Origin: Zygaena filipendulae | Lineage: Eukaryota > Arthropoda > Insecta > Lepidoptera > Zygaenidae | Assembly (NCBI GenBank): GCA_907165275.2 | Contig: OU015663.1 | Coordinates: 5,964,501-6,028,500 of the forward strand | Direction of reading: 5' to 3' | DNA: 64,000 nt | Shown: positions 10,701-20,562 of the stretch, one piece after another | How the letters are laid out: each line of letters opens with the position of its first letter | Numbering within the stretch: the first letter of the stretch is position 1 | Position numbers and translations under genes: made by a program | The notes under the pieces: generated by a model | Seen by the model: only the letters and a program-made list of their open reading frames with translations | What the model was told of the DNA's origin: nothing | Databases searched by the model: none

Positions 10701-12606
10701 AGACTTCGTATTGTAGATAATAATTTATACTTAATTAATTATTAATTGATTATCAGTTATAACGTCACAAACTAAAATGAACGTGAGAAAATACGTGGCA
10801 TCATTATTTTTTTATCAAATTGGATAATTGGTCGGTATTATTTTACCTTATCGCATTCAGGACATCGGTACTCGATATGAACAATCCTTGAGCATCTATG
10901 TTGTGCTAACGCAAACGCGTCGCAATACAATCTTCGACAAAGTCTGCAAATGTACCGACCCAGGCGGTTTTCAATACTAGCAATTAGAGCCTTAGCCTCT
11001 TCCGTGACTTCCACAACATTAAACGCGGGGTCTATGTCACCCTACGGACAAAAAGAAAAAATTAGAACTCCATCGATCATGAAGAAAATCTAAATGCTAG
11101 CACGAGCATATTAAAGTAATACTAGACTATTAAAATCTACTTTATCGTGACTAAATGAAACAATAAAAGTTTACCATCTTAATCTAAAGAAATATTAATG
11201 GGAGAAAATATTGAAATGGCCATATATTTCGTACTTAATGTGTTATGGACACACCCCTTAACGGCGAGCGTTTCGAGTCGCCTTTAAAGCTGTTATTAGC
11301 GCAAATACACTACACAATACGCGATTTCATGCCCAGTTTAATTGCCGAACCGATAAGGAAAGTCGCCTTGCAACTTACTGTAATGGTATGGTAAGAACCT
11401 TTAATTAATAGTTCCTGTGCAACTTTGCAGCGTGCTTTGAAACAAATACTCGATGGGTATTTGTTCTATTATTCCCAAGTTCTGTTTGAATTTAACTTGA
11501 TGAAAATGATGTCGTACTTATAGGTAAAAAATGCATGTTCAGCCTTTTTATTATTTTTACTGATGGTGCACAGGTCAACCCCAATATTGAGTCTTTGTGG
11601 ACCATAGCCCATCACAAGGGCCCAGTGCGCGTTATCGGACTTCACATTAGCTTCAAATTATGCACTCTGCAAGTTTCCTGACGATGTTTTTCGTCACCCT
11701 AAAGCCTATGGACAATAGTTTTGATTTCTATGTAGATACATATTTGTATATCTGAAAAGTCTTATAATATGTTTGCCGTTAGAGGCTGAAATCGAACTTC
11801 CATTCTCTAAAAAATAAGCGATAATTCTACGGCTTATTAAGTAAAATATATCTACGCAATGAATGGTTAAAAAATTACCTTTCGCACAACTAATGTTTCG
11901 TCTTCAGCTAAGTCACGTATTATTGTTCCCGACACAGGTGACGTTTTGTCTTCATCAAACACTAGTCTTCTCACAGCTTTGCTCTTTTTGAGCGGTTGCG
12001 TGGCTTTAGGCTGTGACTTTTTAGGACGTTCCTCAATATCTTTCACTTCTATCACATCGGGAGAGCTTCGTTCACTTTTCGATGGCGTTTCGGGTTCAGG
12101 TGGCAGACAAGTTTGGAGTTCTTCAAAAAATTGTTTGGTGAATTTAATTTTTTTCTCTTCAGGACTATCGCTGTCGTTAGAATTTTCCGCATCATGTTTC
12201 CTTTTTTCCGGTTTCCCTTCAATTTTTTTTGTCTCGTCATCTTCGAAGTGTCTGAATATTTTTGGTGGTTTATCGGTTTTTATTTCATCAGATAATTTTC
12301 TCTTGGGTTGTGGAGGAGGAGTACACGGCGGAGTGATAGTAGTCGTGGATTTGAGTGAAAGGTCGAGAGGGACGAGTGGTTCGTGGTAGTAGGCCAAATA
12401 TTGTTGGAGTAATGTTGGAGGTTGTTGAGGGATTTCGTGGAAATAATTGTTGGATATTCTGACGGCAGGAGCCGCATATTGTTGGTAAAAGCGCGAAGAT
12501 GTGAGTCGATGAAAATGTGGCAACGCCGCTTCCATATTCACACGGTCACCGACAAATTACAATTCATTGTTATCTTTTTACAGTAGCAACTTAGAATTGG
12601 TTTTAT
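7612..12606 (-). CDS. nerfin-1: nerfin-1: INSM1/Nerfin-1-family C2H2 zinc-finger transcription factor (4 coding exons)
   Basis: The coding exons are 12535-11879, 11041-10847, 10124-9873 and 7785-7612, all joined in phase 0, giving 425 residues. Every junction is GT-AG. Residues 56-62 read PLDLSLK, a CtBP-type PxDLS motif. Residues 75-190 are charged, with basic NLS-like runs. Finger 1 uses C251, C254, H267 and H274. Finger 2 uses C279, C282, H295 and H299 and is split by intron 2. Finger 3 uses C322, C325, H338 and H342. The block [14 protein letters not shown], then [18 protein letters not shown] and [18 protein letters not shown] is diagnostic for INSM1, Nerfin-1 and EGL-46. Known for the family: nuclear regulators of neuronal precursor differentiation. 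Three fingers and about 425 residues fit insect Nerfin-1 better than five-finger vertebrate INSM1. The C-terminus is acidic. The start at 12535 follows an in-frame TAA, and A at -3 with G at +4 is a good context. Confidence 0.93.
7873..8150. mobile_element. foldback MITE copy 2, inside nerfin-1 intron 3
   Basis: Begins TTTAGTCCATC and ends GACGGACTAAA. It has two perfect TGACGTCA palindromes at 7994-8001 and 8029-8036, each in the ten-base palindrome GTGACGTCAC. It lies 87 bases upstream of the last-exon acceptor in transcript direction, so it is transcribed in the pre-mRNA. Confidence 0.8.
8307..8774 (+). mobile_element. Helitron-like element in nerfin-1 intron 3
   Basis: Starts near TCTATACTTATAATAAAAC. 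The 3' part has the common CGGAATTCCCGCGG and GGTGAAACCGCGGAGCACAG block and ends CTAG at 8771-8774. The interior (GGGTCAAAAAGTACTGAAG) is shared with few other copies, so it may be a mosaic of two families. Confidence 0.6.
8775..9064 (+). mobile_element. second Helitron-like element abutting the first
   Basis: Begins TACTATAATAAAAGTATAG immediately after the CTAG of the preceding copy. It carries GATAAAAGAAGAGTAACCAA, a CTGT repeat and the TAGATTAAGCTTAGCCTGGAGC block, and ends near CTAG at 9061-9064. Similar to 1071-1657 and 31740-32028. Confidence 0.6.
9193..9787 (+). mobile_element. internally deleted mariner-type element in nerfin-1 intron 3
   Basis: Terminal inverted repeats AAGGGTCTTTCAATA(G/A)GGACG and onward are about 30 bases and nearly identical. 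They are flanked by TA at 9191-9192 and 9788-9789. At 595 bp it is too short for an autonomous Tc1/mariner element. It contains the fused open frame at 9305-9682. Confidence 0.85.
9305..9682 (+). CDS. internally deleted IS630/Tc1/mariner transposase, frame kept open
   Basis: 125 residues. Residues 1 to about 51 ([17 protein letters not shown] to TLQRLVAKF) look like the N-terminal helix-turn-helix region of this superfamily. Residues 52-125 ([18 protein letters not shown] to HLNDVIFHT) are the C-terminal end of the catalytic domain. The central part with the first two acidic catalytic residues is gone, but the junction keeps the frame. It cannot be an active transposase. If made, it could only bind DNA or partner proteins. 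It lies antisense to nerfin-1 in an intron. Confidence 0.7.
   Translation: MASYTVEQHVQMLKMYYQNECSLVQTLRALRPFYGRRGGPSKSTLQRLVAKFDLSPLDFFLWGFLKSQVYTNKPQSTDALKVNIAQAIAEIQPELCGRVVEHWTTRIRATVRSRGGHLNDVIFHT
9873..10124 (-). CDS. nerfin-1: nerfin-1 third coding exon (rest of finger 2, finger 3)
   Basis: This exon codes for residues 285-368. The acceptor is TTGTAG followed by GTGTTC, and the donor is GACG followed by GTATGT. It completes finger 2 (NLASHRRWH) and contains finger 3 (FSCQHC to KKHLLAH). An alternative donor at CGACAG/GTTCAC would shorten the exon. GTATGT is the better match and keeps phase with the last exon. Confidence 0.9.
10215..10425 (-). mobile_element. rearranged Helitron-like remnant in nerfin-1 intron 2
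   Basis: The inverted form of the common 3' end (GCGGTTTCACCCGCGG, TTCCCGCGGGAATTTCGGG) is followed by partly repeated internal blocks (GTCAGGGGTACAG, GCAAAATTTCA). It ends near CACATTTATAATAGTAA. Boundaries are approximate. The rest of intron 2 and all of intron 1 (11042-11878) show nothing else. Confidence 0.5.
10847..11041 (-). CDS. nerfin-1: nerfin-1 second coding exon (finger 1 and half of finger 2)
   Basis: This exon of 195 nt codes for residues 220-284. Its acceptor is TCCGTAG and its donor is GATAAG followed by GTAAAA. It carries the family block preceding finger 1, the whole of finger 1 (CRLC to SRIVH) and the two cysteines of finger 2. It is too short and too split to stand out as an open frame by itself. 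It was found by reading for the sequence that must link exon 1 to the downstream finger exon. Confidence 0.93.
11879..12606 (-). CDS. nerfin-1: nerfin-1 first coding exon with short 5' UTR
   Basis: The exon codes for residues 1-219 from the ATG at 12535 and ends in AAG followed by GTAATT. Upstream, a pyrimidine-rich stretch ending TTGTTGCAG puts a 3' splice site just before 12606, so the mRNA probably has an untranslated exon further upstream. The protein segment is low in recognised domains: PLDLSLK, proline-rich [13 protein letters not shown], then lysine- and glutamate-rich sequence. The N-terminus does not resemble the SNAG repressor motif of vertebrate INSM1. Confidence 0.88.
12538..12567 (-). 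promoter_or_regulatory. nine-codon upstream ORF in the nerfin-1 leader
   Basis: Within the same exon, 5' of the main start, an ATG with A at -3 opens a nine-codon frame (MNCNLSVTV). It ends at a TGA two bases before the nerfin-1 ATG. The distance is compatible with termination and short-range reinitiation, or with inhibition of the main frame. This is a sequence observation; translational effect is inference. Confidence 0.5.
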
Positions 12607-13195
12607 CTGCAACAAAAAACAATATAATTTCAATATGTGATATATTTTTTTTAAGGAAAATGGAATGTACTTTCCATCAGGTTCAAACCTCTTAATATAA
12701 TTTTGCTGAAAGTCTCAGTAAGTAGATAAACGGAAATAAAATATTTATTTCACCAACAAAAGGCGAAAACGTCTCTAAGCGTTGATTCAATGATGCTAGA
12801 GTGCTCCGCTTCTACTTTTCTGATTGTAACGACGTGCTTCACACACTGTGTGGCTTCATATAGGTACCTATTGGTCTTTTACTGTATTTTTACTTAAATA
12901 TCTACTTGTTATACAGCTACGTAAGTTTTGTGATCTGCAGATTATAGGAAAGTTTAATAAAATAAAGTAACTAAAAGTTTTAATTTAAAATGTTTTACGT
13001 GATTACTATATACCGATAGGTATGAGCATATTTTAGGTAAACGTTTTTTATTCATATATTTCGGATGGGCAGCAATTGGCTACATAGCTTAGAATACAAT
13101 CATCTAACAATATAATGCACTGCAAATACAGCGTGTAGGTAATTATTAATTATAATATGACGGACGGACGCATGTGTATTAACAACAAATACCTG
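12607..13195. other. no feature recognised (upstream intron or flank of nerfin-1)
   Basis: AT-rich sequence just upstream of the predicted acceptor. No open frame, repeat or RNA gene is recognisable. Confidence 0.5.
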
Positions 13196-13199
13196 TTAG

Positions 13200-13290
13200 G
13201 TATACATTTTTGCTCATAGTACAACTTGTACCAAACTAAGTACAGCTTGTACTGTATAAGCTCTATTTAGTTTGGGACCAGGTGGTACTT
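13200..13290. repeat. hairpin repeat with CCAAACTAAGTACAGCTT arms
   Basis: The sequence CCAAACTAAGTACAGCTT and its imperfect complement AAGCTCTATTTAGTTTGG form an inverted repeat. It resembles a dispersed moth repeat from general knowledge, but the family is not named here. Confidence 0.4.
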
Positions 13291-13385
13291 AGGTTAACAC
13301 TTATCTATACTTACATATAAGTAAAATTAAAGTGTCTTTTTTAATTTTAAAATAATAACTTTTTACTAACAACATGTGAAAGTAT

Positions 13386-13598
13386 ATATACGGGGCTAAT
13401 AACAAAAAAATTAGTCTTCAATTTTCTGTCTGTCTGTTCGTTTGTTTGTTAAGGTTAATCTTTAAAACAGTTGGACTTTTGACGGGACTATTACTGGTGA
13501 TTTTATCAGAGTTTATTTATTTATCTTTTCTTTTTTTTATTTATTTCTTGCGAGAATTCCGAAACTTATACGCAAGTGAAACCGCGGAGCACAGCTAT
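13386..13598 (+). mobile_element. Helitron-like remnant
   Basis: TCTGTCTGTCTGTTCG-type interior and the 3' block GAATTCCGAAACTTATACGC, AAGTGAAACCGCGGAGCACAG. The final CTAG is mutated to CTAT. 13599-14039 shows nothing else. Confidence 0.5.
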
Positions 13599-14045
13599 GG
13601 TTATATAATATATAATATATTTTGACACAAAACTTAGTGCACGGAAGGTTGAGGCACAACGAATTGGTGTCGTAATCCACGATGTCTGGTAGGTAAACAA
13701 TTAACAAGGGTGAAATGGGGAAAAATAGTTTAGGTACCCATGTTACCTAATTACGGTCGCCGAGATCGCGGCTCCCACGCTCACCCTCTCTCCAGTACGG
13801 TCCCATCGGAGGGACTAAGCCCTATTTCCCCTCAATCCTCAATACATTTGGTTGTACTTTGGTTTTAAAAGCATAGAGTAAATAAAATGTTTTAATGCCA
13901 GAATAATTTATTAAAGTCCACCACGATTGTTGTTTTCAAAATGCGTTTTTATTCACAGAACGTCCCCGTTACAGTTTTAGGTATCATATTAATAACATAA
14001 GGATGTGTTATTTGTTTAAACTTTATTCACGTCATGGTACAAAAG

Positions 14046-14085
14046 GCGGACTTTGCCACAGTGGCAATCTCTGCCAGTAAACCTT
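14046..14085 (+). repeat. short dispersed block shared with 61970-62012
   Basis: Both places carry a GCGGACTT...GCCACAGT.GCA.TCTCTGCCAGT block within otherwise unrelated DNA, which suggests a shared repeat fragment. Confidence 0.4.
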
Positions 14086-14201
14086 CACGTAAGTAGTACA
14101 AAGAGTTCACTTGGCGGTGCATTTACGTGGTAATTCCAATTGGTGATTTGTTTACGTAATTTATTGCTTGTAAGAAAAAATACATTTTGGTATATCATTG
14201 A

Positions 14202-14490
14202 CTAGCTGTACCCCGCGGTTCCACCCGCGTGCGTTTCGGCATTCCCGTAGGAACTCCAAAGTAGCTTAATTTACTTCTCATAACATTAGCTAATTAGCAG
14301 TGAAATTCTCGTAAAAATCGGTTCACCCGCGTTAGTTTACGAATTGTCGCAGGAACTCCGAACTTCTTTCATAAGATCCTTCTCCTTACAATAACAAACA
14401 CAGCAAAAAGATTTGGTGAAATTGGTCCTGCCGTTCACGAGTGATGCCGTGACTAAGAGAAATAGGGATTAATTTTTATATATAGTAGGT
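14202..14490 (-). mobile_element. Helitron-like element, same subfamily as 51474-51767
   Basis: In this inverted orientation it opens CTAGCTGTACCCCGCGG. It shares TTAGCAGTGAAATTCTCG, GAAATTGGTCCTGCCGTTCA and GATGCCGTGACTAAGAGAAA with the other copy. 14491-15840 is AT-rich with no supported feature. Confidence 0.6.
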
Positions 14491-15845
14491 AGGATAATTT
14501 TTCCGTAAGTGATTTACATAATTCATTTTTATAGATGAGGTAGGTACAGGTTTTGTTCGACTCACAGGTGTATATACCCCTCAAGTTCAGTAACATTATA
14601 ATCATTTATGGAAGTACCTATTAATCCCCTAGGGCAAATAGATTTGGGCGGATTTCGTAATATTCTATAGGTGCCCATAATTACGGGGGCGGATGTCTCA
14701 AAAGCGGGGCGGGCTTCAATGAAATAGGCTGGTAGACCCAGATTGACGTCACCAACAAAACCGAATGATATCGGAAATATCACAATGATTATTATTATAC
14801 CTTATGTAATGTTAGGTATATCTAATAGTATATTATTATTAGATATTATTTGAAAGATAAAAACTAAATTATTTATCAAGAAAAAGGAATATATCCAATA
14901 AATCTTGTTATGCGTATATACATTAATTTACCAAAAAAGGGCTTGTTCTTTCATTATACACTTACGACCTGTGGGTTATGAAGTATTATTATATGCCTTT
15001 TATTAATTAATTACACGTTACTTATGTACCTATACGTATAAAAAAGTGGTGTCGATTGTACTAGTTGGGAAAAACTCAGCAGGGGTTTATTTTAGTATCC
15101 GAAGACAAGAATTAAGCTACCTACCGCATTAATAGGCAAAAGGGTGGGTAAGGATTGTTTACAAGTATGTGAAGACAAATCTAAGTATAATTACTTATTT
15201 TAAGGCGAGCAACTCCAATCCAAGGCCCTTCACTACCCGTAATCACAGCCTAAATAAGGTATATTTTATTATGATCATCCGCCCCGCCGAATTTAACAAG
15301 TTGCGATAAAAAACATGTACCTACTAGTGTTACTTGATGAAAGAATTTGCCAACAAAATATATAATTTTTTTTTAAATTTAGCAGTGTATTGAAAAGTAA
15401 AAATCCAGAAAATGTTTATACCTACAGAAATGGAATATTTTCTGTGTAAGTAGATATAAGCAATAAGCATAGGTACTAGTATAGTATTATATTATCTGTG
15501 GCATATGTGTATGGTATGTATCGTTAACGTACCATACATTACCTTTTAAAACCAACTCATACCGATATAATTATATCATCTGTACTGCCTATACTCATGA
15601 ATCATTAATTGATATTCATTATTCACCCTACAACTAGTGCGTGTTCTACACCTTCAATTATAACAAAATGTAGAGTTAAGAGGTGTTGGTTGAGACAGTT
15701 TATCATTATGGATAAATATAATAAGGTTTAGGTACGTTAAATTCAATCAATTATACCTACTGTAAAGTACACTTAGTGAATGATATAACGAGAACCGATG
15801 AATAATATGAATTTAATTTAAAAGTTTATTTATTTATTTATTTAT

Positions 15846-16062
15846 TGGCACACCAAAAAGCATGGCTTAGCATAATTATACTGTATTACGGTACCAGCGG
15901 AAGACCAGCGTTTTGTCCCTAAGCCGGCGCTTATGCTGAGCTGGTTGCCGTTTTGTTGCGACACGCTGTTTGATGCTGTTTTTGTTAATATTTGCTTATG
16001 CCACAGTTATACTGTTGTCGTAACAAATAAAGATGATTTCATTTCATTAATTTCATTTCATA
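15846..16062 (+). mobile_element. 3' tail of a LINE or SINE with TTTCA repeats
   Basis: Moderately GC-rich sequence ends AACAAATAAAGATGATTTCA followed by repeats of ATTTC, the usual 3' signature of a truncated LINE insertion. No coding remains. 16063-16671 has nothing recognised. Confidence 0.45.
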
Positions 16063-16671
16063 TTAAGTTATAGAAATTACATTATTTGAGTCTTGATGAC
16101 ATACATGCATGCCAATTAGTGGTATGCAGGTCATACCTAAAATAGGAATACGAGATACAAAATATAATACAACAGGTCTTTGCACAAATAAAATTCAAAG
16201 TTGTACTCGTATACCTAATGAACATGCAACCTTTAGCTTTATAAATAAAACGGAATGTCAAGGCATAATCAAAGAAGACTATTAACGCTGTACAACATAA
16301 GATCAGATTTACTCTAGGTCCAAGGTAACATTATCTTTACCATAATGCTCGCCACAGTTTCAGACCAGGTTGGTTCCAATTACCCACACGGTGAAGGCTT
16401 CATGCAAACTTCGACAGACTACCACGAAGCGCCAAAGTTCGCAAGGAAACTTAGTTCTGATACGTTATCCGTAAGTTCTACTAATATATAGTGTAGGAGA
16501 TAAAAGTACGCGGTTGGTTTTCAGGCCTTCAAATTATGCTTTATAACCCTGATGAAATGTCGCATACACATTGTGAAAAAGACACACCTACTTTTTATTT
16601 GGAAAAAATACTGTTCCTGAGTTATAGAAAGTTGATTGACATAATCTACGTTAACGCGAGCGAAGCAACAA

Positions 16672-16890
16672 TCCTTACTAATACATAATATTATGAATGT
16701 GAAAGTGAGTTTGTTTGTTACGCTTTCACGCCTCAACGGCTCAACGGATCTTAATAAAATTTTGCATACACTTCATTGATTTACTAATGATACACTTACT
16801 TTATCAGGAATACCTACAGAAAAGGACATAGGGTACTTTTTATCCCGGTATTCCCGCGGAAACATTGAAATTAACGCTGATAAAACTTCA
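16672..16890 (+). mobile_element. Lep1-type Helitron-like element, decayed 3' end
   Basis: Starts TCCTTACTAATACATAATAT and has AAGTGAGTTTGTTTGTTACG, CAGAAAAGGACATAGGGTAC and TATTCCCGCGGAAAC. The terminal hairpin is degraded (GCTGATAAAACTTCAT). Confidence 0.6.
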
Positions 16891-17523
16891 TAAATTTTTT
16901 CATTTTATTAAACATTTAGGGACTAATTAACTATGTACCTACTTATTCTAATATACGTCTACTTTACTGCCTCAAAAGAAATATAATAAACCTTAGACAA
17001 ACAAACAGAATCATAACACGGCTGTGGATAGGAACAAGAATTGATCTGCACCTAAAAATTTGAAACACAATATGCCGTGTCCGTATGCATTCCTAATCTC
17101 GGCATTCTTAACTTAGACAGGTGCGTAAAGGGAGGGCGTTACTATGGCGAGAGGAGTGCGGAATTAGTGAAGTGACTCATACCTGTGCCTGGTCCACTGC
17201 TGACTCAGCGACACCCCTGCATACTGCACTTGTTGAACTTTTATTTAAAAATAAAACAAATTATTTAAACTATTGGCTGGTTAAATTTTTTTTTTCGAAA
17301 TATTGTTTTGATATTTTAAGGTTTGATATTTGAAAGTTTTCGTTTTTCGTGTTCGTCGGTGGTTGTCCAGGGGTGTGCGATGGTCCGCTCGCTAGGGCGG
17401 TCGGGACAGGACTGACGGGTTGCTGTGGGGTGCACACCCTGGCGCGTGCCACCAAACGCCGCACACCTTTGCCCTCATATAGGATGTTCCCTTTAAACTA
17501 AAATATTTATTCTTTGGGTAACT

Positions 17524-17737
17524 TCCTACTAATATTATAAACGCGAAAGTTTGTAAGTGTGTATGGATGGATGGATGGATGTTTGTTAATCTTTCACGCA
17601 AAAACTACTGGATGGATTTAAATGAAACTTTACAATAATATAGCTTATACATCAGATTAACACATCGGGTACTTTTATCGTGGAATTCCCGCGGGAACTC
17701 TGAAATTAACGCGGGTGAAACCGCGGGGCCCAACTAG
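17524..17737 (+). mobile_element. Helitron-like element with internal (GGAT)n microsatellite
   Basis: Complete copy: TCCTACTAATATTATAAACG at the 5' end, GTGAAACCGCGGGGCCCAAC and CTAG at 17734-17737. It has about five ATGG units. A matching copy lies inverted at 19123-19346. 16891-17523 includes a GC-rich stretch at 17375-17470 with no supported gene. Confidence 0.7.
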
Positions 17738-18590
17738 TAATACATAATTTTTCTTTTATTTTAACACAAATTACTGTACAGAATTTGTTTATTTCAGAAT
17801 TGCGTTTAAAATAAACTTTAAAGAGCTATTTTTTGATGACATTTAAAGATGTGTTATCGAAAAGTACAGCCTATAGTTGTGTATCGAAGCGTGCAGCAGA
17901 TAGGCACGTATTGACAACAATGTCTGCTGTAGACCCCCATACACGGGTCACAAGTGTTTACAACTACTGGTTTTTTTAAACTAAACCATAGCTATTTCAA
18001 TGTACGACGACATTCTTCGATAGGAGATAATACCCGCATCTAACTTCGGAGTACTATATAAACTCGCAAATTTTTCGCTTAAATTACACTTGTTTTCAAT
18101 GTTAGGTGTTACTGAATGTTTAGATTTTACGACTAAGATAAATGGTAGGTACGCTTCATGAACTTGCTTTATGAACTTGACTGTGTTCAAGGTGAACATA
18201 GTGGGTAATCGACTAAAAACCGATAAATATTTATTCCGTTCTAAATATAAATGTTAAAAAAAAATAAGAATTCGACTGACTATTTAATGATCTATAGCCG
18301 GAATTTTTTTATTAGAAATATTTTATTAAATATTATTGATTGAAGTATATAATCACATGCCTACGACTTAGTTAATAATTAGAACTACTTTAATTTAATT
18401 TTATAATTATTGTTTATAAAAAAATATAAATTAAAAAAAGCATTTGTTCGTGATAACCATCTTCAATTTCGAGGATCAATTTTTTTACATTTTTCTATTT
18501 GAAAAAAAAGTGGTGAAACTAACTTGGTGAATAATAAAAATACATGTCGCAAAGAGAATAAAATAAAATCAACGTCATCGTTCTGGTTGG

Positions 18591-18860
18591 GCGGATCACA
18601 GTGCCGCCCGCCCACGCTTGCCGCCCAATCCGCTCGCGCCACGCCCAGCCACGCGCTAGCCGCCCTTGCTCCACAATCGCAATAATTGAGCGTAATTGAA
18701 TCTTCCCAACGAAGTATTCAATTAATACTGCATACAGCGAGCCGACATTCGCTAATTATTACCATTGTGCGCCGAATTTCGCACTAAATACAGACCCATT
18801 CAGTAAACACTAGCGACCGGTTTTAGTCTGGAGATTGCGTAAGTCGGTTCACGGTTGCGA
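18591..18860. promoter_or_regulatory. GC-rich island, possible regulatory element
   Basis: In AT-rich DNA, 18591-18680 is dense in CCGCCC, CCACGCCC and CCAAT-like motifs. It is followed by TAATTA- and ACCATTGT-containing non-repetitive sequence. Not matched to any repeat in the window. Regulatory function for nerfin-1 (about 6 kb away) is inference. 17738-18590 shows nothing. Confidence 0.3.
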
Positions 18861-19122
18861 GCGTTTCCTATGGCACGAGTAGATATATAGGATTTTGAAA
18901 TACAATATACGTATAGCTACGAAATTTTTACTCAGGTCTTTAAGAACGAGATGGTGGAAGAGTAAAAAAAAATCAAAGCAAAATTTTAACAAACGACCCC
19001 CCGGAATAGTATATGAATCAAAAAGGCTAAACTGTTAACATATAATACATATAAACTATTGCTGATTTTCAAGTTGCCACGGTTACGATATTTTAAAAGA
19101 CGTCGTTTTTATAGGTAATATA

Positions 19123-19346
19123 CTAGTTGTGCCCCACGGTTTCAGAGTTGCCCCATCCGCGTTAATTTCAGAGTTCCCGTGGGAATTCCGGGATAGAAAG
19201 TACCCTATGTGTTAATCTGTTGTATAAGCATTATTATTGTAAAGTTTCATTTAAATCCATTCAGTAGTTTTTGCGTGAAAGAGTAATCCATCCATCCATC
19301 CATCTATACATTCTTACAAACTTTCGCGTTCATAATATTAGTAGGA
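19123..19346 (-). mobile_element. Helitron-like element with (CATC)n microsatellite, inverted
   Basis: Opens CTAGTTGTGCCCCACGG and ends ATAATATTAGTAGGA. Same subfamily as 17524-17737, in the opposite direction, about 1.4 kb away. Confidence 0.7.
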
Positions 19347-19437
19347 TTTTATTATGTTATATCTGAAGATCTGAGTATTATTAATATATTATATTTAAAT
19401 AACAGAAGCTATATTTGCAGGTATATAAATAAATAAA

Positions 19438-19706
19438 TAGGTCACACTACACCTGCGTCTATTTCGGGATCGCCTTGGGAATTCCGTGAAAAAAAGTATT
19501 TTTTGTCTGAACATACTGTGTGCAAAATTTAATTAGCTGCTATTATTGTATTCAAAAGTGTTTTTATCTGGAAAGCTGTTGGTCTTCCTAAAAATAAAAA
19601 AATAAAAATAAATAAAATAATTCAAATCCTTTCTGTTTGAGTGATTGATTGAGAAACAAACATACAAACATCCTCACACACTTTCATACGTATAATATTA
19701 GTAGGA
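19438..19706 (-). mobile_element. decayed Helitron-like copy
   Basis: GGGATCGCCTTGGGAATTCC at one end and TATAATATTAGTAGGA at the other, with a heavily diverged interior. The CTAG terminus is lost. Confidence 0.45.
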
Positions 19707-19929
19707 TACTCTGCATGTACCCATTAACAAAACTTCACCTATAAAACAAAAAAAACTTGAACCAGAAATCCTTCCTTTTAGACTTATACGTATGTCAATA
19801 GTGTGTACCTGGTAATAAATAAATTTTCAAAAAAAAAATACCGTTAAAACATTTAAAAAAACTATAATAATAACAACAAGCGGGACTCATTAAAACCCAG
19901 GTTTTACTAGTAATCAAATTCTGTACTTA

Positions 19930-20160
19930 AACAGTGCGGTCTTATCGCACGTGCGAAGTAGGTACATCGTTCCAAGAGGTCAGAGCCCCAGGTGTTCACA
20001 GCGGATCTGCGAAGCCCTACTCACGCACGCGCCGGAAGCGGCGCCGGCGCATCCTCCACTACCGGTGTCACTTACCAACCCCACTCTCTGCCTCCCCCTC
20101 CTCTCGTCTCCAAACTCCTTCCTCACCACTTGGGGTAATTGCAGCGGTTAGGTATCGATT
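19930..20160 (-). promoter_or_regulatory. GC-rich island with a strong minus-strand splice donor; possible nerfin-1 leader exon
   Basis: The stretch is GC- and CpG-rich with TCGCACGTGCGA at its left. On the minus strand a purine-rich run ends GGGGTTG followed by GTAAGTGAC, with GT at 20075-20074. This could be the donor of an untranslated first exon spliced to 12606. No coding is supported in the overlapping short frames. Confidence 0.25.
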
Positions 20161-20380
20161 TACTTCAAGTACTTGACATTTCATATGCACTTTTTAATTA
20201 CACAGTAAAAAGGGTGGTTCCTGAATCCGTGTCCTAGTGTTATTGTCGAGGATACGAAGCTATAATAATGCAATACTTTAAAACCCATATGGTCATACTT
20301 CCTTCATTCTCATAGGCTTAAGGCTAAAAACTGCTTTTCGAATTAGTGACAAGCATAAAAAAATGACTATATACCTACTA

Positions 20381-20562
20381 TCCTTACTAATATTATAAAT
20401 GCGAAAGTGAGTTTGTTTGTTTGTTACGTTTTCACGCCTTAACGGCTCAACCGACCATCATGAAATTTTCATCATGAATGTCAGGGGTACAGAAAAGGAC
20501 ATAGGGTACTTTTTATCCCGGAACTCCAAAATTACCCGGGTGAAACCGCGGGGAACAGCTAG
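20381..20562 (+). mobile_element. complete Lep1-type Helitron-like element
   Basis: Starts TCCTTACTAATATTATAAAT and ends GGTGAAACCGCGGGGAACAG with CTAG at 20559-20562. It is the cleanest short copy in the window (182 bp) and a good reference for the family. Confidence 0.75.

Noticed and set aside
11946..12389. 147-residue serine-rich + strand frame
   Set aside because: It is the antisense shadow of the nerfin-1 first coding exon.
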